Origin: Clostridioides difficile_A | Lineage (GTDB): Bacteria; Bacillota; Clostridia; Peptostreptococcales; Peptostreptococcaceae | Assembly (NCBI GenBank): GCA_945909635.1 | Contig: OX246690.1 | Coordinates: forward strand, 620,001 to 684,000 | Direction of reading: 5' to 3' | DNA length: 64,000 nt | Shown here: positions 1 through 8,441 of the stretch, in pieces | Position numbering within the stretch: position 1 is the stretch's first letter | Layout of the letters: each line of letters begins with the position of its first letter | Position numbers and translations under genes: made by a program | Notes under the pieces: model-generated | Database searches by the model: none | What the model was told of the DNA's origin: nothing | What the model saw: the letters and a program-made list of their open reading frames with translations, nothing else

Positions 1-755
1 GCAAGAGATTCACCTGTAAGTGATGCTTGATTAACCATTGCTTCTCCTGATACTATAACCCCATCGAGTGGAATCATATTTCCCATATTTACACTGACTA
101 AGTCGTCTTCTTTTATTTCTGAAATTGGAACTAGTATTTCGGTATCATCTTTTTTTAACCATACTTTTTCAATGTTCAATGACATACTTTGAGCTAAATC
201 GTCTATAGATTTTTTTCTGGTCCATTCTTCTAGTAATTCGCCTATACCAAGAAGAAACATGACTGACCCAGCTGTATTGACATCTTTTCTAAAAATAGAG
301 ATGCCTATAGCAGTGGCATCTAAAACAGAAATTTCTATTTTTTTATTTAGTAGAGAAGAGATACCTTTTTTAAAATATTTTATAGAGTGAAATCCTATTA
401 AAAAAAATCTTAAGGACTTTGGGAAAAATATTTTAGAGACACTCTTAACAAGTAGCTTGTTTACTAATTTATCTCTATAGTAATTATTTAATTCTCTGCT
501 AGTATGTTCAGGGACTAGACTTTCTATTTTGCTATTATTAAAACTAAACTTAGTGATTTCTGTTATTATGTATTCTCTTTCTCCAGTGTAATAAACAACT
601 GCATCACCAGTTCTATCGTAAACTTTTGCTTTAGTAATACCATTTATAGAAGTTAAATAATATAAGAGAGTATCTGATTGCTTACTATTTAATTTACCAA
701 GTTGTAAATCAAAGCGTATACGACCTCTTATTTCATGTTTTATATAAAAATTCAA
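1..755 (-). CDS. heavy-metal translocating P-type ATPase, N-terminal part (cut by window edge)
   Basis: The minus strand is open from a TTG start at 755 to the window edge, giving the first 251 residues of a P1B-type cation pump. The TTG is preceded by AGGAGGAAGTAAA. The first 70 residues resemble a degenerate heavy-metal-associated fold but have no CxxC metal-binding pair. Predicted membrane segments lie around residues 112-125 and 143-175, then the actuator domain carries IPLDGVIVSGEA (228-239) and SLTGES (245-250), the TGES loop needed for dephosphorylation. The DKTG phosphorylation site lies outside the window, so metal specificity cannot be read. It is co-oriented with the DUF6110 gene upstream, a pairing common in clostridia. 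Identity as a P-type ATPase is secure, substrate is not. Confidence 0.9.
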   Translation of the reverse strand, partial: MNFYIKHEIRGRIRFDLQLGKLNSKQSDTLLYYLTSINGITKAKVYDRTGDAVVYYTGEREYIITEITKFSFNNSKIESLVPEHTSRELNNYYRDKLVNKLLVKSVSKIFFPKSLRFFLIGFHSIKYFKKGISSLLNKKIEISVLDATAIGISIFRKDVNTAGSVMFLLGIGELLEEWTRKKSIDDLAQSMSLNIEKVWLKKDDTEILVPISEIKEDDLVSVNMGNMIPLDGVIVSGEAMVNQASLTGESL

Positions 756-770
756 TTTACTTCCTCCTGA

Positions 771-880
771 TACTATTAATCATAATACTTGGTACTATTA
801 ACTATGATATTTGATATTATTGATTATAATACTTTGTATAATTAACTATAGTACCTAATATTATTAATCATAATAATCGT
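771..880. repeat. 22-bp degenerate tandem repeat, five units
   Basis: Five consecutive 22-base units start at 771, 793, 815, 837 and 859, with a consensus close to TAYTATTAAYTATAATACTT. They fill the gap between the DUF6110 gene and the P-type ATPase start. There are no unique spacers, so this is not a CRISPR array. Function is unknown. Confidence 0.75.
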
Positions 881-885
881 TAAAT

Positions 886-1281
886 TTATTCTCCTGTGCA
901 AGCGCTATTTTTTTCTTCAGTTTCATTTTCTTTGATTTCTTCATATTTAATGCTATTACAATTAGTATCTTCTACAGTTTTTATAGCTTCAGTTTTAGGA
1001 GCTTCTTGTTCATATTTAGAGACTTCTTGTATAGCGTTTGCCTTAGATGTTGATGATTCCTCCTGTTCGTTGATTTCTTTTGCTTCTGCTAAAATATCTT
1101 CTACGTTTTCTTGGATTTTAGTAGTTGTTTCAAGTACAGAGTCTTTAACTTTTAATGCCCCTGCTGTTGCACGAGTGCAAGTTTTTTTTGCACAGTCGCT
1201 TGAAAGTATCTTAACACCTAAAGTGCCAAAAAGTACTCCTCCTAAAAATATCCCTGTTTTTTTCATTTTTAAAATATTCAT
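886..1281 (-). CDS. DUF6110 family small anchored protein
   Basis: A 131-residue protein starts at ATG 1281 behind AAAGGATAAGG. It has a hydrophobic N-terminal stretch (about residues 9-27), a short cysteine-containing segment DCAKKTC (29-35), then a long acidic, Lys/Glu/Thr-rich tail with coiled-coil character. It lies directly upstream of the heavy-metal P-type ATPase and on the same strand, so the two are probably one transcript. Proteins of this shape beside metal ATPases are grouped as DUF6110; I assign it from size, N-terminus and context. No catalytic motif is visible, and a metal-handling or accessory role for the pump is inference. Confidence 0.7.
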   Translation of the reverse strand: MNILKMKKTGIFLGGVLFGTLGVKILSSDCAKKTCTRATAGALKVKDSVLETTTKIQENVEDILAEAKEINEQEESSTSKANAIQEVSKYEQEAPKTEAIKTVEDTNCNSIKYEEIKENETEEKNSACTGE

Positions 1282-1782
1282 TTTACCTTATCCTTTCGTT
1301 TAGTTAGATTTTATTTATATTTATGTACAGAGTAATAAATGCTTGAAGTAACTCTTATATAGCTGATACAATTTTCTATATTTATTTTATATTTTAGAAA
1401 ATTCTTGATATCTATTTCAAAAATTAAAAATTCAATAATAATTGTTATTAATAGATTTTTAAAATCATATGACATTTATTACCATTTATGAAATTAAGTA
1501 TAGCATGAGCGAATGGTATTTTCAACAGAAAATGATAATTTATATCAATTAATTTGGTTGGTTTGTGAAAGAATGTAGTAGGAGAGTTTAAGGTGTTGAG
1601 ATTAAGAATTTTTCTATAGTGGAATTTTATAATGATTTATATGAGTGTTGGCATATGTATGAGTGTTAGCATATGTATGGGATTTGCAATCGTCAAAAAG
1701 CTAGAGATTTATGTTTTAATTCTCTAGCTTCTTATTTATTTTCTATACATGATGCTGGGATAGCACCATGTTAGAATTTTTA
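1282..1782. other. intergenic region with duplicated 18-mer and terminator hairpin
   Basis: No gene is supported in this 500-base gap. It contains two adjacent copies of ATGAGTGTTRGCATATGT at 1641-1658 and 1659-1676, and a hairpin at 1698-1730 listed separately. The promoter of the DUF6110 operon should lie near 1300-1400, but no convincing -35/-10 pair was picked. Confidence 0.5.
1692..1730 (-). terminator. rho-independent terminator after nitroreductase
   Basis: AAGCTAGAGA (1698-1707) pairs perfectly with TCTCTAGCTT (1721-1730). Read on the minus strand the stem ends in CTTTTTGACG, which fits termination of the nitroreductase transcript. Confidence 0.75.
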
Positions 1783-2427
1783 TTATAACCATTTTATCGA
1801 TGGATGAGGAACAGCTCTGCCTTCCTTAGTTATATGTGTTGTAGGGAATCCAATTGCACAGGCATCAAATCCATATTCTCCTGTTGGGACTCCTAAAATA
1901 TCGCAGAAATCTTTATTATTGCCTAATCTTCCTATTACACTAACAAGTTCAAGACCTAATCCTAAAGCCGTTGATTTAAGCCACATATTTTGCATCACAT
2001 GAGACAATGATTTTTGTTCTATGGCTGGTATTCCACGACGTTCTGCCACAATAATAAGATAAGGTGCTGTCCCTATACCAAGAACTCCTTTTTTAACTTG
2101 CATCTTTAAAGAAGCAATGAAGGATTGAAGAGTGATGTTGTTCTCGGCTTCCTTCTCAAGGGTTGATATTTGAGTTTTAATAACATCAATAAGAATAGTT
2201 TTTATTTTATCCATTTGTAAACTGTTATTTGAAATAACAAAGAAATGTCTGAAATCTGTTTGTTTTGCTACTGCAAGTATTGCATAAGGTGCAAGTCTTC
2301 CAGTTTCAATTATTTCTTCAACAAGTTCTTTTGAGGGTACTTCTTTTGTAAAACTTCTTACAGATCTTCGAGTTCTTAATAGCATATCCAAAACTTCATT
2401 AACATTGCTTTTGTCTAAATTGTTCAT
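1783..2427 (-). CDS. nitroreductase family protein
   Basis: This 214-residue flavoprotein has the N-terminal nitroreductase signature RTRRSVRSF (residues 18-26), the FMN-phosphate contact region of the family, and a C-terminal segment with LGLGLELVSVIGRLG and GYGFDACAIGFP-like features (GEYGFDACAIG). Such enzymes reduce nitro compounds, quinones or flavins with NAD(P)H; the substrate here is unknown. The ATG at 2427 is chosen because GGAGG (2433-2437) sits five bases upstream; a longer frame opens only at a GTG inside that ribosome site. A TetR-type regulator is divergently transcribed from the other side of a 337-base gap and is its likely controller. A clear terminator follows. Confidence 0.88.
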   Translation of the reverse strand: MNNLDKSNVNEVLDMLLRTRRSVRSFTKEVPSKELVEEIIETGRLAPYAILAVAKQTDFRHFFVISNNSLQMDKIKTILIDVIKTQISTLEKEAENNITLQSFIASLKMQVKKGVLGIGTAPYLIIVAERRGIPAIEQKSLSHVMQNMWLKSTALGLGLELVSVIGRLGNNKDFCDILGVPTGEYGFDACAIGFPTTHITKEGRAVPHPSIKWL

Positions 2428-2650
2428 TTTGTCCTCCACTAATCAATACATCTACCAAATTATTAAATTTATATCCAATTCATAATTCAATAGATATTTG
2501 ATATATTCCATTCATTAATATTATTCTTAGGATATTTTATAATACATTCATTAAAGGTAAACTTTTTGGTCATGTTAAACACCTTCTCCAAATTAATTTA
2601 CTGTTTTTTATGAACACATTGTTGATTAATAGCCTATATGTATATTATAA

Positions 2651-2677
2651 TGTTTATGTTGTTTTATACAATAAACA
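2651..2677. promoter_or_regulatory. imperfect palindrome between nitroreductase and TetR genes
   Basis: TGTTTAT (2651-2657) and ATAAACA (2671-2677) form the outer arms of a 27-base imperfect inverted repeat in the divergent spacer. It is a candidate operator for the TetR protein at 2765. Only 9 of 13 half-site positions match, so this is tentative. Confidence 0.35.
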
Positions 2678-2764
2678 ATAATATTTAAACTGTTAAGTAA
2701 TGGACATTTACCAGAAAATTGTTAATTAAAATAAAAAAATTTATATAGAATGAGGAAATAATTC

Positions 2765-3379
2765 ATGAATAAAACATCTAGTGATAGAAGAACAATACGT
2801 ACTAAAAAGATGATTAGGTCTGCCTTAGCAGAGTTAATAGATGAGAAAGGATTCAACAATGTATCAGTTACTGACTTAACTCAAAGGGCAGATATAAATA
2901 GAGGAACTTTTTATCTGCACTATGTCGACAAGTTTGACTTGTTAGAGAAGATTGAAGATGAAATCATACAGGAAATTGAAGAAGAGACTAAGCATCTTGA
3001 TTCAGTCAATATGATGAACATAGATGCTTCAAATGAGCCCCTTCCGTTTATGGTAAAAATTTTTAAATATTTTAGAGACAATTCAGTGATTATTAAGTCT
3101 ATTTTAGGACCAAAAGGTGACCCTACTTTTGAAAGAAAGATAAAAAGCTTTATTGAGACCAATTTGTTTGAGAAACAAAAGCTTAAAAATTTTAATATAG
3201 ATGAGGCAGTAATTTCAGAAGAATATTTTATACAATATATACTTTCAGCAGACTTAGGTGTAATTCAACATTGGCTTGAAAAAGACATGAAAGAATCTCC
3301 TGAAGAAATGGCACTAATACTTGCTAGAATGTCATTACTTGGTCCATTAAGAGCACTTGGTATTCGTAAAGACTTATAA
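2765..3379 (+). CDS. TetR/AcrR family transcriptional regulator
   Basis: A 204-residue protein with a typical N-terminal TetR DNA-binding domain: TKKMIRSALAELIDEKGF (about 13-30) followed by VSVTDLTQRADINRGTFYLHYVDK (helix-turn-helix, about 33-56). The remainder is an all-alpha ligand/dimer domain of unknown ligand. ATG 2765 follows GAGGAAATAATTC. It is divergent from the nitroreductase gene, which suggests that it controls that enzyme, and perhaps itself. The ligand is not predictable from sequence. Confidence 0.88.
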   Translation: MNKTSSDRRTIRTKKMIRSALAELIDEKGFNNVSVTDLTQRADINRGTFYLHYVDKFDLLEKIEDEIIQEIEEETKHLDSVNMMNIDASNEPLPFMVKIFKYFRDNSVIIKSILGPKGDPTFERKIKSFIETNLFEKQKLKNFNIDEAVISEEYFIQYILSADLGVIQHWLEKDMKESPEEMALILARMSLLGPLRALGIRKDL

Positions 3380-3498
3380 ATAAGTTTTAGATATTAAGAT
3401 AAATATATCAAGCAATAAAATATAGTTTACTGTGAAGAAGTTTCTATTTTTTGATTCTATTGTAGAAATATGGTATATCTACACACAACATACACAAC

Positions 3499-3539
3499 AA
3501 GATGCACTTACTTGATTAACCCTTGTTTAAGTGCATCTT
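3499..3539 (-). terminator. hairpin overlapping the end of the FMN-binding protein gene
   Basis: AAGATGCACTTA (3499-3510) pairs with TAAGTGCATCTT (3528-3539). The stem straddles the stop codon of the minus-strand gene. The following minus-strand tail (TTGTTGTG) is only moderately T-rich, so termination is likely but not certain. Confidence 0.55.
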
Positions 3540-3918
3540 CTATTGCTTTTTTTATAACTTTGCTTGAGTTTGTAGCACCTGATATAGCATCTACATCTAT
3601 TTTTTGCTCATTGAGTACTTCACCAATGACTTTCTCAGCTTTTTGACCCCTTTCATTTTTATGTTCCAATATATTGATGTTTGTAATTTTACCACTGTTT
3701 ACAACAACTTCTACCTTAGCAGAGATAAGATTTACATTGCAATTCCCAATATAAGTTCCATCTTTAACATCAGAAAGCTTTATATTTTCAAAGGTCATAT
3801 TCTTTACTGTCTGTTGATAGTCATGTACTCGTTTCATATAGATTCCAAAACATATAAAACCTATCAATAAAACAACAACAATAGTACGATAAATGATTTT
3901 TTTACTTTTAATTTTCAT
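3508..3918 (-). CDS. FMN-binding domain protein, membrane anchored
   Basis: This 136-residue protein has one N-terminal membrane segment (about 9-27) and an extracytoplasmic FMN_bind domain. SGAT (residues 113-116) within DVDAISGATNSS matches the flavin-attachment motif of NqrC/RnfG-type domains, in which the Thr carries FMN covalently. Small proteins of this kind take part in electron transfer at the outer face of the membrane. ATG 3918 is used because GAGAGG lies eight bases upstream; the in-frame TTG at 3933 overlaps that site. It is the second gene behind the TetR regulator at 4000-4629 and probably shares its operator-controlled promoter. The redox partner is unknown. Confidence 0.82.
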   Translation of the reverse strand: MKIKSKKIIYRTIVVVLLIGFICFGIYMKRVHDYQQTVKNMTFENIKLSDVKDGTYIGNCNVNLISAKVEVVVNSGKITNINILEHKNERGQKAEKVIGEVLNEQKIDVDAISGATNSSKVIKKAIEDALKQGLIK

Positions 3919-3999
3919 TTTAATACCTCTCAATTTTTTAGTTAAAATATTTGTATTTCTTTATTTTTAATATATATAACCACTTATTTGATGATGGAA

Positions 4000-4629
4000 T
4001 TATTTTGAGATAGAGCGATAGAGTGTGTCAAATCCATATTTTAGAAATTCTTCTTTAGAGAGTTTGAGTTCTTGTTTTATATAAGCTTCTTTATTAGTTG
4101 CTGTTTGTATCAAACCAGATAACATTCCCCAAAATGAAAAAATAGTAGGCATAATTTTAATATCGTCTCTAAGCTCGCCTGATAGGATACCATAACTTAC
4201 AAATTGCTTTATTTTATCGTTGATTTCCTCACCAACACGGAAAGTTTCTTTTTCTTCAGGTAAATAGTCTGTACTTTCAAAGTCAATGTTTATTTCGTCA
4301 AGAGCTATTTTGAAGTAAAATGGAAATTCTTCTTGATATCTTAGTAGAGAATTGCAGATAAAATCATATCTTGCTCTCGTACTTTCTTGTTCTTCTAAAG
4401 AGTGGGTAATGTATGTATGTAGTTTTTTCATGCTTTCAAGTACTAGTACACCTACAATTTCTTCTTTGTTTTTGAAATATACATATATGGTAGCTTTGCT
4501 ATAGCCAGCTTCTTTTGCAATATCATCCATTGAAGTAGCCTCAATCCCTTTTTTCATAAATAAAGTTTGGGCTGATGAAGCAATGTTTTCACGATGTACA
4601 CTTCTTGGTTCTTTTTTTCTTCTTCCCAT
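4000..4629 (-). CDS. TetR/AcrR family transcriptional regulator
   Basis: A 209-residue TetR regulator. The N-terminal helix-turn-helix region is EATSMDDIAKEAGYSKAT (about 30-47) followed by IYVYFKNKEE. The C-terminal region is the usual alpha-helical ligand domain and includes an FFxF-like aromatic stretch around FPFYFK. ATG 4629 has GGAAGG nine bases upstream. A perfect 23-base palindrome lies 22 bases before the start, so autoregulation is very likely. The FMN-binding membrane protein follows on the same strand and is the only other visible target. Confidence 0.9.
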   Translation of the reverse strand: MGRRKKEPRSVHRENIASSAQTLFMKKGIEATSMDDIAKEAGYSKATIYVYFKNKEEIVGVLVLESMKKLHTYITHSLEEQESTRARYDFICNSLLRYQEEFPFYFKIALDEINIDFESTDYLPEEKETFRVGEEINDKIKQFVSYGILSGELRDDIKIMPTIFSFWGMLSGLIQTATNKEAYIKQELKLSKEEFLKYGFDTLYRSISK

Positions 4630-4650
4630 GATATAATCCTTCCTTAAAAT

Positions 4651-4673
4651 TAATTAAACTGGTAGTTTAATTA
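4651..4673. promoter_or_regulatory. perfect TetR-type operator
   Basis: TAATTAAACT (4651-4660) and AGTTTAATTA (4664-4673) are exact inverted repeats separated by GGT. The site lies just upstream of the TetR start at 4629, the expected place for an autoregulatory operator. Assignment to this TetR is inference from position and perfection of symmetry. Confidence 0.75.
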
Positions 4674-4854
4674 TAAATAGGGTTAGTTATTTTGTCAATC
4701 AGTATTTGGGAGTTATTGCATAATAAAAAGCACCAAAGAATGATGATTTATGGTTTATCATTATTGATGCCATTTATGTTAATTTATTTTATGTTTTTAG
4801 AGTTTTTTTATATCATGAAATATGGATAAAAAAATTCTGTTTTCTTCTTTTATA

Positions 4855-4893
4855 GATATGAAAAAAGCCGTTAATATTGTTGGACTAACGGCT
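4855..4893 (-). terminator. rho-independent terminator after VOC protein gene
   Basis: AGCCGTTA (4866-4873) pairs with TAACGGCT (4886-4893); on the minus strand the stem is followed by six T residues. It ends the transcript of the 4965-5351 gene. The remaining gap up to the TetR operator holds no other gene. Confidence 0.85.
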
Positions 4894-4964
4894 CATATTA
4901 AAGTATTAAATTTAAATTTGTCTGAGTTACATTATATTTATTAGTTGTAGGTTTTTTGTTTTAT

Positions 4965-5351
4965 CTATGTACTCAAATACCAAGTATACCCGTACCTATC
5001 AAGTACTTCAGCACCACCATCATTTTCATCTGGAGGTGGGTGAGGTAAAAATTTTTGCACAAGCGTACCACCCTCAGCAAGCTTTACAGATATTTCTTCA
5101 ATCACTTCTCGAGATGGTAATACAACGCAAATCGCCATGCCAGAAATTAAAACAGGTTCTTCTGTATCTACGCCCATTATACAGCCATCATACTTTGTGA
5201 AAGTGACACTTGCGTGTATAATAGGGTTGTTCGGGTTGTTGTTTAGTCGTACAAACCTAGTTTTTCCACCTCCAAAAGCCTCAGCATAAAAGTTAAATGC
5301 TTCTTCACAAGTATTATTGAAGGTTAAATATGGAGTTAATATGGTAAACAT
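4965..5351 (-). CDS. PhnB-like VOC (glyoxalase superfamily) protein
   Basis: The protein (128 residues from ATG 5351) begins FTILTPYLTFNNTCEEAFNF, the typical start of the PhnB-like branch of the vicinal oxygen chelate fold, and ends in GYTWYLS. This branch contains many proteins of unknown substrate. The start is uncertain: AAAGGAG abuts ATG 5351 with no spacer, and the only in-frame alternative upstream is TTG 5369 without a ribosome site. An ATA codon a few residues in would have normal spacing, but ATA starts are rare. The function is not predictable; some relatives act in antibiotic resistance. Confidence 0.8.
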   Translation of the reverse strand: MFTILTPYLTFNNTCEEAFNFYAEAFGGGKTRFVRLNNNPNNPIIHASVTFTKYDGCIMGVDTEEPVLISGMAICVVLPSREVIEEISVKLAEGGTLVQKFLPHPPPDENDGGAEVLDRYGYTWYLST

Positions 5352-5451
5352 CTCCTTTCTTTGGTACAAAATATAAATAATTTGCAGTTATAATTACTCT
5401 ACAAATTAAGAATTACTAACATTAGTATACCAGAAATACTGATAATTTATA

Positions 5452-5625
5452 TTACTGAAAAAGAAATTCTTGGATATTTTCGAAGTCTTGATTGTAACAA
5501 TAATAAACAGTTTGCCTTGATTTATCATAAACCATTGAAAACTCTGTTATCCATTCGCCTTCACTTTGTTTGACTGCTTCCAATATCTCAAGGGCTTTTT
5601 CTACATTCATATTAACTGATAAGGA
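5452..5625 (-). pseudogene. C-terminal fragment of a choloylglycine hydrolase/C45-like amidase
   Basis: The minus frame ending at 5452 encodes NVEKALEILEAVKQ, then EWITEFSMVYDKSRQTVYY and a short tail. This looks like the last about 52 residues of the linear amide C-N hydrolase family (Ntn-hydrolase fold). The catalytic N-terminal Cys and most of the enzyme are absent; the frame upstream is unrelated. I read it as a decayed remnant. Family assignment is by pattern recall and is tentative. Confidence 0.5.
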
Positions 5626-5729
5626 GAGTAAGGATATACTCTTATACAAATTGAATCGAGAAGTAGATAATGGTAAAATGAACTTAGAAAAAGCAATAAT
5701 GCAGTTTATACAAATGGGAGGATTATAAT

Positions 5730-5978
5730 GGATTTTCACAAGGCTTATACCTTGCTGGAGTAGAGTGTATAGATGATGCAGAGCCACCAAATGGTTGGGT
5801 AAAGTGGACTGTGCCTAGTTATGAATATATCTATGTTGAAAATGAGGGAAAAGATACTTTCCAAACTGTTACTTTGTATCTACATGAAAATAATATCACC
5901 CTTGCTGGCTCAGTACATGATTTTAATTGCCCTATAACTGGCAAAGGATATATGTTTTTCCCAATACTCAGATTGTAA
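5730..5978 (+). pseudogene. remnant of a GyrI-like effector-binding domain protein
   Basis: The plus frame reads GFSQGLYLAGVECID, NGWVKWTVPSYEYIYVEN, ENNITLAGSVHDFNCP and GKGYMFFP before a stop at 5976-5978. These blocks match the C-terminal half of GyrI-like/AraC effector-binding domains. No start codon or ribosome site leads into the frame, and a stop precedes it; the DNA-binding half is missing. An in-frame-shifted stretch upstream (about 5630-5730) may be another piece of the same gene. The GyrI part of the MerR gene at 33864 is a different subtype. Confidence 0.55.
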
Positions 5979-6146
5979 GCATACTTCCATATGAAAGTAA
6001 TAAATATTTTAGTTATGATAAAACTTACTATTTTACTGTAAAGAAATCAAATATTGATATACTAGTAGACAATATTACTAAAGCATTTTTATACTCAAAT
6101 TTTCTATAGAACAAGGAATTATATTGTATATAAAAAATATCAAAAA
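5979..6146. other. possible further gene debris
   Basis: A short plus frame here reads NTQIVSILPYESNKYF and KSNIDILVDNITKAFLY up to 6109. It lacks a ribosome site and is not recognised. It follows directly on the GyrI remnant and is probably debris, not a gene. Confidence 0.3.
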
Positions 6147-6587
6147 CTAACGTTGCTTAGGTGGAGTTTTCTTTGCTCGTATATATTGAATAATGTCGAG
6201 TAAATCTGCATCTTCTAAAATACGATATTTAATCCAGCCTCCATTATCACCACAAGGATAACGATTTGACCAGTATTCTTTAGCTTTTGGTGTTAAGGCA
6301 ATTAGCATTTTTTCTACTGCTGGAACTTGTTTGTCACCTATCTGAATCATAACAGTGAATGCCCCTTTTTCAAAGAAAGCATAGCATAGATGAAAAGATT
6401 TATGACTATATTTGTAACCCCAACCATAGTTATTCCCAAAAGGGAATCGAAGTTCTTTTGATAAGCTATATTGAGTTTCAAGGTAAGTTTCTAACTTACA
6501 CAAGCGTGTATACCCATCTTTACCCATGTATTCAATTATTTGAGACAAGCTAGGTTTATTGTTTTTTTCAAGCATACGTTCGTACAT
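6147..6587 (-). CDS. DUF3788 family protein
   Basis: This 146-residue soluble protein starts at ATG 6587 behind AGGGAG. Recognisable family features are LRFPFGNNYGWGYKYS in the first half, the FEKGAFTVMIQIG strand and the C-terminal YPCGDNGGWIKYRI with DLLDIIQYIRAK. DUF3788 proteins are widespread in Firmicutes and Bacteroidetes and have no established function. No operon partner is evident; the next minus-strand features are remnants. Confidence 0.8.
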   Translation of the reverse strand: MYERMLEKNNKPSLSQIIEYMGKDGYTRLCKLETYLETQYSLSKELRFPFGNNYGWGYKYSHKSFHLCYAFFEKGAFTVMIQIGDKQVPAVEKMLIALTPKAKEYWSNRYPCGDNGGWIKYRILEDADLLDIIQYIRAKKTPPKQR

Positions 6588-6736
6588 TAGATTTCACTCC
6601 CTAAACATGTAATTTGTAATTAGAATTAATATCCTAGTGATAATTTATAGTATAAGTTTAAGTCCTTGTTAAGTTTGTAAGTAAGCTGAGGACTATTTTT
6701 TATATACATTTTCATAAAGTATCTTATTTTTACTTT

Positions 6737-6814
6737 TAGTATAACAAAGTAATTATGATAACTAGTATAACAAAGTAATTATGATAGCTAGTATAACAAA
6801 GTAATTATGACAAC
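6737..6814. repeat. 26-bp tandem repeat, three units
   Basis: Three nearly identical 26-base units beginning TAGTATAACAAAGTAATTAT start at 6737, 6763 and 6789. They lie in the 519-base gap upstream of the ibrA-like gene; the rest of the gap (6588-7106) is AT-rich with no supported gene. Function unknown. Confidence 0.85.
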
Positions 6815-7106
6815 AGTTTGTCATGTTTTGTAAGTCTTGCCTATATAATATGTATAAAATACAAAGTAGTTAATATTAATAATAATATTGATGGCTAGAA
6901 AATATTATATTTATATTTGTTGGAAAATAATGTAAAAGAATGATAAAATAGAGTTTATAATATAAAAGTAAAATTATATTATAATTATATGTATTTGTTG
7001 GATTTATGTATTTAAATACTGTAGAATTTATGTTAATTATCGCTAAAAAAGCATAATACTATGGTGTAAGGTTTTATAAACTTCTAATTGAAAGGGGAGA
7101 ATTCAA

Positions 7107-8441
7107 ATGGATAAAAGATACTTAAAATCCAATGTGTTTGAAGCTTTTCAAGATAGACTTTCTTATATTTTCAGTGAATTTGATTATGTCTATGTGTCTT
7201 TCAGTGGAGGAAAAGATAGTGGTTTATTATTGAATTTAGTTTTGGATTATAAGAGAAAGCATAATATAAGTTCCAAAATTGGAGTATTTCATCAGGATTT
7301 TGAAGCTCAATACAGTATGACAACTGAGTATGTTGAAAAAACATTTGAAGAGAATCTTGAAGATATTGAGCCATATTGGGTGTGTTTGCCGATGGCCACA
7401 AGAACGGCTGTAGGAAATTATGAAATGTTTTGGTATCCATGGGATGATGAGAAAGAAGAGTTATGGGTAAGAAAAATGCCAGTCAAAGAATACATAATAA
7501 ATCAAGAAAATAACCCATTTGTCTATTATAAATATAAGATGAGGCAAGAAAGTTTGGCAAAACAATTTGGCAGATGGATGAGGGACAAGCATAAAGGTGC
7601 AAAAGTTGCTTGTTTATTAGGAACAAGAGCGTCGGAATCATTACAACGCTACTGTGCTATTGTAAATAAACAGCATGGATATAAAGGAAAGTGCTGGATA
7701 ACGAATCAATTTAAAAATGTATGGACAGCATCTCCTATATATGATTGGGAAATAGAAGATGTTTGGCTAGCTAACTATAAGTTCAACTATGATTACAATA
7801 AAATTTATGATTTATTCTATAAAGCTGGTGTAGCTCCAAGAAGTATGAGAGTAGCATCTCCATTTAATGATTCAGCGAAGGATAGTTTAAATTTATATAG
7901 GGTATTAGACCCAGATGTATGGATGAAATTAGTTGCTAGAGTACAAGGAGTCAATTTCACCTCTATTTATGGAAAAACAAAAGCTATGGGGTACCGAAGT
8001 ATTTCATTGCCAGATGGACATACTTGGAAAAGCTTCACCTATTTTTTACTTGACACTTTACCTGAAAATATAAGAAAAAATTATATTAAGAAATTTTCAA
8101 CATCTATTGATTTTTGGCACAATAGAGGAGGAGGCTTGCCAGAAATCGTTATACATGAATTGATAATGAAAGGATATAAAATAGAATTAAATGGAGTTTC
8201 AAATTATACAAAAGATAAAAAAATTAGAGTTAAATTTTTAGGTGATATACCTGATGATACAGATGATATCAAGTTTACCAAAGATATTCCAAGTTGGAAG
8301 AGAATGTGCTATTGTATTTTAAAAAATGACCATATGTGTAAATTTATGGGATTTAGTCCTACAAAAGAACAAAGAGTTAGGACAGAATATATTAAGAAAA
8401 AATATGAAAAAATTCATGAGATAGGAGTTAAGGTGCTATGA
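7107..8441 (+). CDS. IbrA-like PAPS-reductase-fold protein (DUF3440)
   Basis: A 444-residue protein with the PP-loop ATP-pyrophosphatase motif SGGKDSG (33-39) that defines the PAPS reductase/adenine-nucleotide alpha-hydrolase fold. The rest, including YYKYKMRQESLAKQFGRWM and LLGTRASESLQRY, matches DUF3440 proteins of the IbrA type. Relatives include IbrA of E. coli (with IbrB, linked to expression of immunoglobulin-binding proteins) and, more distantly, DndC. These are nucleotide-dependent enzymes or regulators whose reaction is not established. The stop overlaps the IbrB-like start by four bases (ATGA), so the two are translationally coupled. ATG 7107 has AAAGGGGAG upstream. No restriction, dnd or phage genes adjoin. 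Confidence 0.85.
   Translation: MDKRYLKSNVFEAFQDRLSYIFSEFDYVYVSFSGGKDSGLLLNLVLDYKRKHNISSKIGVFHQDFEAQYSMTTEYVEKTFEENLEDIEPYWVCLPMATRTAVGNYEMFWYPWDDEKEELWVRKMPVKEYIINQENNPFVYYKYKMRQESLAKQFGRWMRDKHKGAKVACLLGTRASESLQRYCAIVNKQHGYKGKCWITNQFKNVWTASPIYDWEIEDVWLANYKFNYDYNKIYDLFYKAGVAPRSMRVASPFNDSAKDSLNLYRVLDPDVWMKLVARVQGVNFTSIYGKTKAMGYRSISLPDGHTWKSFTYFLLDTLPENIRKNYIKKFSTSIDFWHNRGGGLPEIVIHELIMKGYKIELNGVSNYTKDKKIRVKFLGDIPDDTDDIKFTKDIPSWKRMCYCILKNDHMCKFMGFSPTKEQRVRTEYIKKKYEKIHEIGVKVL

Noticed and set aside
896..1303. Plus-strand open frame of 135 codons
   Set aside because: It is the antisense shadow of the DUF6110 gene, with no ribosome site and an unnatural Ser/Phe-rich composition.
5369..5369. TTG start for the VOC protein
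   Set aside because: No ribosome site before it; ATG 5351 kept despite zero spacing to GGAG.
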